NCBI GenBank assembly: GCA_012932865.1
Contig: SAXG01000017.1
Span: 186,001 to 250,000, forward strand
Source: Amylostereum areolatum
Lineage: Eukaryota; Basidiomycota; Agaricomycetes; Russulales; Stereaceae
DNA length: 64,000 nucleotides
Reading direction: 5' to 3'
The notes under the pieces were generated by a model that saw only the letters and a program-made list of their open reading frames with translations, made no database searches and was not told the DNA's origin. Positions 55,250 through 64,000 of this stretch are shown in pieces (the first letter of the stretch is position 1; each line of letters begins with the position of its first letter). The translations under genes and the position numbers were made by a program.

Positions 55250-57805
55250 TCACGAGAACACCTGCCCACAGGCGAAAGGAAGATTGCTTACCGCGTATCC
55301 GAATGCCTCGACGAACAAGCTCACGCTGGGACCCCCACGCAACACGCTCATGGCGCTCCCGATAGGGTTCGAGCACGCTTTGCGCGACGCGTTCACCATC
55401 CCCGACGGACCGCACACTATACAGATCGGTATCAGCATCACTTTTGCCCCAAGGAAGCGGAAGCGGAAAGGGATCGTACCGCTCACGGCGACGGACCCGC
55501 GCGCGGCCGCGCAGGCATCCTGGATGATACTGCCCACCTCCGGGCGACCTTCGTGCACAGTCGTTCTGGGGAGACGTTGGATGCGCGCCTCGGCTTTTTC
55601 TTCGTCGATGTCCGATGCTGCGTCGCTCGAAGGGGAACCCGACCCGGCCAGGGAGAGTTGCGAGCCCGTGTCGGTGATGTAGATGCGCACCGATATGTGT
55701 AGGTTCGGCGGGGCGTCGCGGAGGGCGCGCGCGAGGTCTTCGTAAACAAGGTTGATCTGGTCTGTTCCCGGGAGGGCACGATGAGCGGCATGCATGGTAA
55801 GGAAAACGGAAGGGCCTACCGGGTTCGCGGATGGCCCAGACGAAGATGATGCTGCGGCACGTTGTAGGGTCCTTGCGCGTACGACTATTGTGGACGTCTA
55901 TGAGCATACAGTGGAAAGATGTGGAGGTTGCCGGAAGCTTACTATACGAGATCCAGGAATAGGGGGCTGGTGAAGGAAACGCCCGAGCCGCCTGTCACGC
56001 AAAGTCAGACACCGTTTCAGCAAAGTCGCGGGAAAAAAGCACGTACCGGCGAGGAGAACAACCGTGTCATAGTAGGCCAAGCGCGGGGGATCACTGTAGG
56101 GGCCGTCGAAGAAAATCTTCATCTCTCCGCTCGATTTGGCCACTTCATCCAAACGTTTTGTAAACCCTTTTTGCGCCCGAATCAGGAACACGAGCTCCTT
56201 GCCCTGCGCCGACGGCGAAGGTCCCTCGGCATCCATCGCACGCTTCTCGTCCACAGGGCTAACGGGGGAGGCAGGCTCGCCGTCGCAGGACTGCAGGTCC
56301 GCGCTGGCGATCGTGAACGGGTGCGACTCGAACGGAAGAGTGGACACCGCGGGCATCGTGAGGAATGCGCTCTGGCCGGGGCGCCAGTGCAGGTGGTCTG
56401 GCCTTCTGAACCGCAGTCGGACGAAACCGTGCGAGACATGCTCTGCGGTCGCGTTGAAGGTGCCGACGCCAGAGCTCAGACCGAAATAGCCGTGGTTGAA
56501 CGCGGCGAGACGGACGACGCGCAGCACGCGGTCGAAACCCCAGAGCACGAACGAAGGCCAGATGTACTTGCCCAATCTAACAAAGTATACACGGTGAGTG
56601 TCTGTGCTTCAACGAAAGGGGATTGTGCGTACTCGAAATCGCGTGCGTGGAAGTAGCCGCCGAGGAGCATGAACCTGGAACTATGTTGAGAGAACATCAA
56701 GGCTTCGACAGACATCGACTCACAAGGCAAGGATGAAGTGGATGACCACGAAAAGCTCATAGTTCATCTTGCGCACGGGCCGAATGAAGACAAGGGTTAG
56801 GAGCGTCAACGCAACTAGAGAGGTCAATCCCCATGTCATGTGGTTCCGATACAGAGCGTGATTTGAGCCCAACCTGTGCGTAAGTGGTTAGCACATGGCT
56901 CGGAAGGGTTTGCGACAACCAGTGAAAGATACGAACCCTATGTAAAGCTACGTCGGGTTGCCATCAGCGGGTGAACTCATAGGAATTTCGTGGACAACGT
57001 ACCCAGCCACCAGCATGAAGCCAGACAAGGATGCAGACAGCTCGTGCAGTCATGCGATGGAAGTAGCTCAACTGCGTCGAATGAGCTCGTCAGAAACGTC
57101 AATCCAAACAGGGTAGACGATATGCATATGCATACCTTCTCGAAGGAGATGCCAGTTAACCCTGCATGATAAGCCCGTTAACTTGGTCGAAGGGGAAGAA
57201 TCTTCCAGAGAAAGAGCTACCCACATGCGATGACGTTGTTGCGCATGCCCAACGCGACGACGAGCGGAGTTTGCAATGCAGCGATGCAGCCTGCTCTGTT
57301 GGCGTAGTAGCTCGGATCGAACTTGCGACCCGCCGTGTTTGTAGCTAGTTTCCAGCATCAGCTGTTTTGTAGCGCACTGGAAGGAGGGATACGCACTGTT
57401 CATAAGAGCCCAAGCAAACAAGGCGGTAATGTACGCCGCAGTGATGAATACCTCCGTGAGACTAATTGTGTAGTTGTCGCCGATGTAGATTACCGAACGG
57501 AACGCGATGACACGCCAGGCATTGACGAGCGCGACATGGATGCGTCCTAGAGCGACACGTCCATTTCCTTGACGGTTCGAGGCTTCCGGGTCTTGGACCT
57601 TGGAGTTGGCCTGGGCACGTCTTCTTCGGCTGCGGCGCCAAAGAGAGAGCCAGGAGATCGCGTTGCCGAGGATGAGGAGGAAGAGGAAGCAGGCGATGCA
57701 GTACCAGACCTGCTTCGGGTACTCCTCTGTGCGAGCCTTGCGGAGAGTCCGATCTTTGCTGCTAGGCTTGGCGGCCAGAACGAGAGGAGATGTGAGCGAC
57801 TCCAT
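55250..57805 (-). CDS. Ferric reductase (FRE-type, flavocytochrome b superfamily)
   Basis: A plasma-membrane metalloreductase that passes electrons from NADPH through FAD and two haems to extracellular Fe(III) or Cu(II). The start at 57805 gives MESLTSPLVLAAKPSSKDRT, with a TATAAAG box about 95 bp upstream (57896-57902). Then come VWYCIACFLFLLILGNAISW and ISLTEVFITAAYITALFAWA. FDPSYYANRAGCIAALQTPL follows. Haem His pairs lie in YFHRMTARAVCILVWLHAGG and, across an intron, VIHFILALFMLLGGYFHA. In each pair the two His are 14 residues apart. The FAD motif is FESHPFTIAS. The NADPH region reads IFFDGPYSDPP, then GGSGVSFTSPLFLDLVYRTR, and CGPSGMVNASRKACSNPIGS near the end. The C-terminus is VSLFVEAFGYA, then about ten codons or an intron before the stop. 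About ten introns. The usual GPYG is GPYS here. Confidence 0.88.
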
Positions 57806-57895
57806 AAGGTATCGAGCTGGTGAACACGAGCTGTGCGGCCACTGGGACAAAGGGCGAGGGAGCAGGTCGGAGGGAATGGACGGAAGGGTTGGCGC

Positions 57896-57902
57896 CTTTA
57901 TA
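57896..57902 (-). promoter_or_regulatory. TATA box of the ferric reductase gene
   Basis: TATAAAG on the minus strand, about 90 bp before the ATG at 57805. Ferric reductases are usually iron-regulated. A GATA-type site (TTATCAGATAGGA) occurs near 58108-58120. A role for it is inference. Confidence 0.5.
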
Positions 57903-58279
57903 CCGCTTGGGCATGGTCCTGTCCCGCATGGACTTATGGAGAAATACTTCTGAAGAAAGCCCCTCGAGCTCCGAACGAGGAACAGCGCGGGTTTTTGAGG
58001 GTGCACCGCGTTGTGAAGTCTTGTCGCAGCGGAAGTTTTGGCGCCAAGGTCAGGTTTGCCGATCTTATCCTTCATCTTATCCTGTCAGCATTCCAAATGA
58101 TCGGGCTTATCAGATAGGACTGATCACGCCTTCGGTCCCGATCGACCTGCAGCCAATAGGGACGTGTCCTGACTGCGAGGGTTTGTCTTGAAGAACCTGA
58201 AGGATGTTGATTATTCCGTGTCAAGGCTCGCAAAATGTCAGCGGACTGACTTTTCAGTAGCTCGGCATGAAGAGGTTAC

Positions 58280-58678
58280 ATGCTCTCAATCGCCGACGAG
58301 CGGAAGCCTCCGTTTGGAGCATCCTCATGGCGTCGCGTTGAGAAGTTTCGAGAAGCGTGCTCGTCAACCGTGCAATCAAGTGTGATCATATGGACATCAT
58401 GCGTGCAACCGCGCAACACCAAAGCAGACGGGGTGTTCTACAATCACGTCAACGTGCGCCTTTTCTAGATCGAATAACATCTCCTCACCAGCGTCCGGAA
58501 CGGCGTCAAGCTCAGTGGCTACATCTGAGAGTGGAGCTACCGCGGTGGGTCCCAGCGGCTATTGGAAGAGAACCACTTCACGGCTTCGAAGTTCGTGCAA
58601 CGTATCCGCTACAAACCCTCGGCTGAGGCTCCCTTCACGTTCGCGAAGACGTTGCGGATTGGTTCTGAGATCACGTGA
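58280..58678 (+). pseudogene. Decayed gene fragment of unknown family
   Basis: Protein-like sequence with in-frame stops. NTKADGVFYNHVNVRLF ends at TAG (58466-58468). After a further stop, a frame from 58478 reads HLLTSVRNGVKLSGYI, has a TGA at 58526-58528, and continues EWSYRGGSQRLLEENHFTAS then KFVQRIRYKPSAEAPFTFAK to a TGA at 58676. The second block has the look of a real domain interrupted by a single nonsense codon. I cannot name the family. It lies in the 1.4-kb interval between the divergent ferric reductase and S9 peptidase genes, the rest of which shows nothing. Confidence 0.45.
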
Positions 58679-59268
58679 TTCTATAGACTCGTAAAGTAAG
58701 CGACCATTCTTTGGATCTCAGAAAAGCTCGAGGATAACCACCTCATGCACTATTCTAGAATCGCACCAATGCTCCGAGTTTTCCGGCGGATCTTGTCCTG
58801 CGCAGAGTAACAAGACGCTACGGGCAACAAGGCGCCAACGTGGCGAAGGAAGTGCAAAGTCGGATAACCAAAGCGACCACGAGGAGGAAGTCCTGTACGG
58901 AATCAAAATGGTAGCATGGGTACCGCGTTGATAGCATGCCCGTCTGGACCTTGTGCCGTAGACTCCATATGTTTTGAGGAGTGTTCAGATGGTTGTGAGC
59001 GATTCTTTCGGTGATATTGCAATCCAGAGGGTTAGGACCATGACGTCGTACGGCACCGCTAGGACCGTTGTACCGGATGGACCCGGCGGACGTACCACTC
59101 CTCTTTATGTAAGTTATGTAAACCAAACGACGATGACAGAACGACTTCTGGCTTCCGCGGTTCCACAGATTTGCTATGGATGAACACTCGTTGGCTGATT
59201 GCCGTGAGGAATACGAGTCACATCCCTAAATATTCGCAGGACTTTGTCGACCGACAACCATCATCACC

Positions 59269-61709
59269 ATGGTCGCCCCCGCTTTGACCACTTCACCTGC
59301 CCACTCGCCTGCTCTCATCGCCGCCACAGAGAAGGTACGCGCACCATGCATCAGCCCCGACGGAAAAAGGGTGGTGTACGAGGTCCAGCCGATGTACCGC
59401 ACCAGCGACCGCTCGACGTCCACGCTATGGACAGCGGATACACGTGCTGAGGGGAGCGCACGCAAGATTACGAGCGGCCAATGGTACGACCGCGCCCCTG
59501 CATGGCTTCCAGACGGCAAGCGAGTGCTCTTTCTTTCTGATCGCGTCATTGGAGATGGGAAGAAGGGTACGTCGATATGGTTATTGGATGTCGATGGGGG
59601 TGGAGAGACGGGTGCACGAGCGATATTCAGAGAAGGGCAACGGGAGGGAGGAAGCGTGCAGGGCTTCGTGTTGTCACATGACGGTGCCTTCGTGGCCTTC
59701 ACCAGTCAGGACGATCCCGATGTCGACGATGTCAGACGTGCGAAGGAAAAGGACGACGCGAAGGTGTACGGCGAGAAGCGCGCGCTATCCCGTCTTCGTG
59801 TGTGCGACCTGTCGACCGGATCGGTGAGGACATTGGCGGTGAGCAAGGACAAGCATCTGGAGACCTTTGCATGGAGCGGGGACGATGGGTTCCTCATCTA
59901 TCGACTCAGGGAGAACCGTGGGGTCGAATATTCGGCATTCGAGGTTTCCTTGGAGAAGGTGGCGGTAGGACGAGGAGAGCAACTCGATGGGTCTCCACAA
60001 CCTCTGGGCACGTATGTTTCTACGCCCTCGGGCCAGACGCTGGCCACCAGCACGGGACATATTGCCGACCTGCAAGGTTTCGAACCCGCCAAACTCCTCG
60101 ACGCGCGCGCTCTCTTCATCCATCCGTCTACTGCCGTATCGCCCTTCACTTCCGAACCAAACGACCAGCGAGTCCAACGTCTTTATGGCATAACCAACGA
60201 TGCTGTTCGCATTGTCGACCTCGGCGGCGATGGACAAAGAGCCTATATTGCTGTCGAAGTATCATCGGGCGTCGACTCTCACATCGACATCGTCCAGACG
60301 CTTGCTGGGGAGCGAGAAGGCCAAGTCATCAAGACGATCTTTTCGACGAACGAAGACGCCATATGGTTCGGAGCCTGGGATGCGGCCTGTATCCGTCAAC
60401 AGGGGGGCGACCTTGAATTCGTCTTTGCTGCTGTCCTGAGCTCTGGCCCACGACACGAGGAACCAAACATGTACGCTTATCGTGCGGTGCTGGAACAGCC
60501 CGACGTCCGGGCTGGAACGACGATGGGGATCGAGCATGAAAGCAGAACCAACGGACGGCGAGGGTTGAAATTGTCCGGACATCTCGGGTGGCTAGCAAGG
60601 GCCCCGGCGATCCCAACGAAGGCATTACGATGGACAGCTAGGGATGGGATGCAGCTTGATGGTATGGTTCGATTCCCTCCGGGATACCAAGAAAGCTGGG
60701 GGCCGCTTCCGACAGTCCTTTTCATCCACGGAGGCCCTTATCGGTGAGGCATTGACATCGGGTTATTGTGCGCCGAGCTAATTTTGTATCCGTTGATAGT
60801 CGCGACATCCCTGACTATATGCCATACTTCTGCAACTGGCGCGAGATGTTGGCGTCAACAGGCCTTCTGGTCATATCACCCAACTATCGAGGAAGTAAGC
60901 CATCTCCAAGCAAAAATTCGTACGATCATAAGGCTCACCTCCGGATCAGGCCAAGGACGCGGCCATGCTTTTGCAGCGGCAGCACATGAAGGTGTTGGAG
61001 CGAATGACTGGGCCGATTGCGAGAGCATGGTTGATGAGGTAGTTCGCCTCAAACTGGCGGATCCGAAAAGGCTTGCCGTTGCGGGATGGAGTCACGGCGA
61101 GTGACATTGTTTAATGATTTCGGCTGCCATTCTGATGATAGACATGTATGCAGGCGGGTCGCTGACAGCTTGGGGGGTTTCGATGACGAAGACGAAATTC
61201 AAGGCTGCAGTGGTCGGAGCAGGAGTGACGAACTGGGAAGGAATGGTAATGGAGTCTGGATCTCCCGAGCTGGAGGTACGAAGATTGCAGGTTTTATGTG
61301 CCGACGGCCTGAATCTGAGCATGTGTCTTCACAGATCGCCATTAGTGGAAGTTCGCCTTGGACCGACCTAAAAGGGGATGGCCATAGGGCTGAGCGTACG
61401 TCGCGCAAGTTAAGCCCGGTGAACAACCTGTATGGGGTAAAGACTGCGGTACTTATTTTGCACGGCGAACGAGACGAGAGAGTCCCTGTTGGCCAGGCGG
61501 TGGGGTTGTACCGGGGGTTGAAGAGAGCTGCAGCGGCGGAAGCGCGTCAATCGGCACAGCTCGTCCTGTACCCAAGAGAGCCACACGGGTAAGTGGATAG
61601 AGATGCCGTGCATGAGGCCAGTGCTGACCCGTCCCCCAGGTTCGTGGAACGAAAGCACGCGGAGGATGTTATGACGAGGGTTCTCGAGCATTTGTATGTT
61701 CATCTGTAA
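59269..61709 (+). CDS. S9 serine peptidase (acylaminoacyl-peptidase / dipeptidyl-peptidase V type)
   Basis: A cytosolic prolyl-oligopeptidase-family enzyme that removes acylated or dipeptide N-termini. No signal peptide is seen. The start at 59269 gives MVAPALTTSPAHSPALIAAT. A beta-propeller with TolB-like repeats follows: ISPDGKRVVYEVQPMYRTSD, QWYDRAPAWLPDGKRVLFLS and GFVLSHDGAFVAFTSQDDPD. The hydrolase domain begins LRWTARDGMQLDGMVRFPPG, then PTVLFIHGGPYR, MPYFCNWREMLASTGLLVIS and NYRGSQGRGHAFAAAAHEGV. The nucleophile is in LAVAGWSHGGSLTAWG (GxSxGG). The Asp is in ILHGERDERVPVGQAVGLYR and the His in LVLYPREPHGF. It ends VLEHLYVHL at 61709. Five introns. The one at 61097-61153 has a GC donor (GCGAGT) and splits the Gly codon right after Ser-His. 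Confidence 0.9.
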
Positions 61710-62181
61710 GCATGGCTGGGCCTGTGGGGACACGATCGCTGGTGCCATTCAGATGTGCATACTTACACATATAGAAATAAGTAGAGCGTAAAGCAATGTC
61801 AGACCTCGGAATTCAGAGATGGGTGTCGTACGACTTGGGAGTAGGGAAATGCAAACACGCGTCAACGGTCGAACTAAAACGCGACGTCGCCGTTCTCCCA
61901 TGAGCGTGAGAAACACCTTCCTATTCCGTGGGCTGGACGGGTCGATACAGGATGGGCCGATTTTGGGTGCTGGCACTAGCAATAAAAGTCGACTGACCTC
62001 CCTCCACATTCTTTACCCCCGTTCCCACCCACGCCTTTCGTTCGTTCTCCTCCTCCTCCCACTCCTCAGCTCTCAGTACGTGTCCCTTTTTTCCTCGCCC
62101 GCTTTCGCGCGACGTAGCGCGCGTCGTCTTCTTCACTCTGCTTGAACCCCATTTGACACGTTTCGCGTAGACTCCTCAAAA
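61710..62181. other. Intergenic region, ERG6 promoter
   Basis: About 470 bp. It is CT-rich from about 62020 to 62110, just before ERG6. No gene seen. Confidence 0.5.
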
Positions 62182-63435
62182 ATGTCTTCCACCAAACTTG
62201 AAGACGGCCGTGAAGGCAAGCGCATCGAGAACTACACAGCCTTCTGGCAGAAGGACACGAGCAAAGAGGCTGACGTCGATAACAAGAACCGCGTCGACAA
62301 CTACACCGACGTTGTCAACGGTTCGTCCTTCACCTCCGCAGTTAATGTATTTCTCTCTCAATTCCCTCTTAGGTTACTACGACGGTGCTACCCAGCTCTA
62401 CGAGTATGGCTGGGCGCAATCCTTCCACTTTTCGCGGTTCTACAAGGGCGAGGCTTTCCATGCGTCGCTTGCTCGTCACGAGCACTACCTTGCCTCCCAA
62501 ATGGTCCTCCGCCCCGGAATGCGCGTCCTCGACGTTGGTTGTGGTGTTGGTGGCCCCGCACGCGAGATTGCTCGCTTCGCCGACGTGAACATTGTTGGCC
62601 TGAACAACAACGACTTCCAGATCGGTCGCGCGCGTAAATATACTAAGGAGGCTGGCCTTGAGAACCAAGTCCAGTTCGTCAAGGGTGATTTCATGAAACT
62701 CGCCGAGCAGTTTGGCGACAACTCGTTTGATGCAGGTGTGCTGTCTCCTTTTGATGCTTTTGAGCACGGCCTAATATCTGTCCCAGTGTACGCTATCGAG
62801 GCCACTGTGCATGCGCCCACATGGGAGGGTGTCTATGGCGAAATCAAAAGGATCCTCAAGCCAGGAGGAGTGGTAAGTCGTCCACCGTCGATGTTGGAAT
62901 ACCCACTCATTGCTGTTTGTAGTTTGGCGTGTACGAGTGGTGTATGACCGACGCGTGGGACCCCTCGATTCCCTCTCATAAGGCCCTTGCCCACGAGATC
63001 GAACTTGGCAACGGTATCCCCGAGATGCGTCCTCTAGCTCTCGCGCGGCAGGCTCTCAAGAACGTAGGCTTCGAGATCGAGCACGAGGAAGATCTTGCAG
63101 AGCGACCTGATGAGGTGCCGTGGTACTACCCTCTCGAGGGTGACATTCGCAAGGCCCAGACTGCGTGGGATTACATCACTGTTTGGCGTATGAGCTGGAG
63201 TGGCAAGCTCGTCAGCCACAATTTCATGCGCGTCGCGGAGTTCCTTGGCCTGCTTCCGAAGGGTACTTATGAAGTCGGTGACGCGTTGAAAGTCGCCGGT
63301 GACGCGTTGGTCAAAGGCGGGCAGACGAAGGTGAACATCCTTATACTTTTCTAAATACATTCCCTTGCTGATCACGTTGTGCAGCTCTTCACGCCGATGT
63401 ACCTCGTTATCTCACGCAAGCCCAAAGAGAACTAA
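62182..63435 (+). CDS. ERG6: Sterol C-24 methyltransferase
   Basis: A SAM-dependent enzyme of ergosterol biosynthesis that methylates zymosterol-type sterols at C-24, in the ER or on lipid droplets. The start at 62182 gives [20 protein letters not shown], then [16 protein letters not shown]. After an intron comes [40 protein letters not shown] is typical of Erg6, as is SAM motif I ([20 protein letters not shown]). Then [20 protein letters not shown] and the Erg6 signature [20 protein letters not shown]. Then [40 protein letters not shown] and [20 protein letters not shown]. It ends [16 protein letters not shown] at 63435. Four short introns; in one, the Asp-Ala/Val-Tyr junction is restored by splicing near 62735-62787. 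Length about 345 residues. A secondary drug-target enzyme in fungi. Confidence 0.95.
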
Positions 63436-63859
63436 TCTACAAGGGCTTGTTTCATACATCCATTCACTGCACATTCCTTCTATACGGTACATTCTCATAA
63501 ATAATTAGGCTATACCCGCTGAAAGCAATCGCACATCTTTCTGCACCGGACTTTTTTTGTTGACGTCAAATGTGAATGTCAATCTGCATCATGGTTTGCA
63601 TGGGCAGTACTAAGTATCTTCTGTTCGAAGTCGGGATATAAGATAGACGGCCCGTGTGCAAATGTTTTGGCATAGTGTTACAGTACATATCGGAAAGGCT
63701 ACAGTATTGAAATGGAATGGACAGCGGAACGTATGCGGTGACATAGACAACGATATGGTTATAGAGCATGATGAATCCTCCGGAGTTCCAACAGAATGGT
63801 CCTTGAACGACGAACGAGCATATACAGATGCGAATAGCGGCATGACCAGAAATACCCTA
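63436..63859. other. Intergenic region, no gene seen
   Basis: About 420 bp of AT-richer sequence holding the 3' flanks of two convergent genes. No open frame of interest. Confidence 0.5.
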
Positions 63860-64000
63860 TCATCTCCTGACCCTCTTCGCATCGGTACCCACGCCTATGT
63901 CGAGGTTGCCCAAGGGTTCCCTACGTCCAGTGTTCACGGGCGGCTGAGCGAGCCCCATTCCCTGGCCGTGGAACGGGCGCCTCGTTTGCCTGTGCGAAAT
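63860..64000 (-). CDS. C-terminal end of an unrecognised protein (partial)
   Basis: A frame open from the window edge (64000) to a TGA at 63860-63862 encodes 46 residues: ISHRQTRRPFHGQGMGLAQP, then PVNTGRREPLGNLDIGVGTD and AKRVRR. The basic, low-complexity ending and open frame fit the 3' exon of a nuclear or RNA-binding type protein, but no family is recognised, and an intron could begin beyond the edge. It is convergent with ERG6. Confidence 0.45.
   Translation of the reverse strand: MSHRQTRRPFHGQGMGLAQPPVNTGRREPLGNLDIGVGTDAKRVRR

Noticed and set aside
55239..55907. Long alternative frames on both strands over the 3' part of the ferric reductase gene
   Set aside because: They are shadows of the GC-rich coding exons. 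Only the frame with CGPSGM and FVEAFGYA matches the family.
60262..60625. Minus-strand frames within the S9 peptidase gene
   Set aside because: They lie opposite a continuous exon with clear peptidase sequence and show no domain.

Overview
The window is from a filamentous basidiomycete, most likely an Agaricomycete (mushroom-forming fungus). Genes sit densely on both strands and are cut by many short GT-AG introns, mostly about 45-60 bp. The protein set is fungal: a HET-domain protein, Get5, Rpc31, Mad3 with KEN boxes, Erg6, a Dal5-type transporter family and an SH3-PX-BAR sorting nexin. Exon/intron models were read by eye from splice signals and protein conservation. Small exons and 3' ends carry the most uncertainty.

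Left part (1-24 kb) is mostly housekeeping. It opens with the 3' end of the 2-oxoglutarate dehydrogenase E2 gene (KGD2, +), then a single-exon HET-domain gene (-) and the E1 gene of the same complex (KGD1, -). KGD1 shows an apparent 1-base frameshift. A small secreted Cys-containing protein (-) follows. Then come RNA polymerase III subunit RPC31 (-), divergent from the mRNA-export adaptor YRA1/ALY (+, with an exceptional 750-bp intron), the prenyltransferase alpha subunit RAM2 (+), protein-isoaspartate methyltransferase PCMT (-), GET5 (-), divergent from complex I subunit NDUFS5 (+), a G-patch protein (+), a small basic Pro-rich protein (+) and an SH3-PX-BAR sorting nexin (-).

Middle (24-41 kb). 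Four redox or small-molecule genes run together: an old-yellow-enzyme-like FMN oxidoreductase (+, with an apparent frameshift), an aldo-keto reductase (+), a short-chain dehydrogenase (+) and an AhpD/carboxymuconolactone-decarboxylase-like protein (-). An unrecognised small gene follows. Next is a local family of ICMT-like methyltransferases (two intact + copies and one truncated - copy) surrounding the spindle-checkpoint gene MAD3. Then come a tiny membrane protein gene and AIP1 (WD40 actin-interacting protein), one of whose introns is swollen to about 1.2 kb by anonymous sequence.

Right part (41-64 kb). Two tandem Dal5/ACS-type MFS transporter paralogues (+), a 2-kb stretch with decayed coding-like segments, a four-helix membrane protein (-), a C2H2 zinc-finger regulator (-) with a long pyrimidine-rich upstream region, a ferric reductase (-), a decayed gene fragment, an S9 serine peptidase (+, with a GC-AG intron in its active-site motif) and sterol C-24 methyltransferase ERG6 (+). 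The 3' end of an unrecognised gene (-) runs off the right edge.

No tRNA, rRNA, CRISPR array or intact transposon was found. The most useful points are the long YRA1 intron, the ICMT-like mini-family with a substituted third copy, the redox gene run at 24-30 kb, and two apparent frameshifts in otherwise conserved genes.
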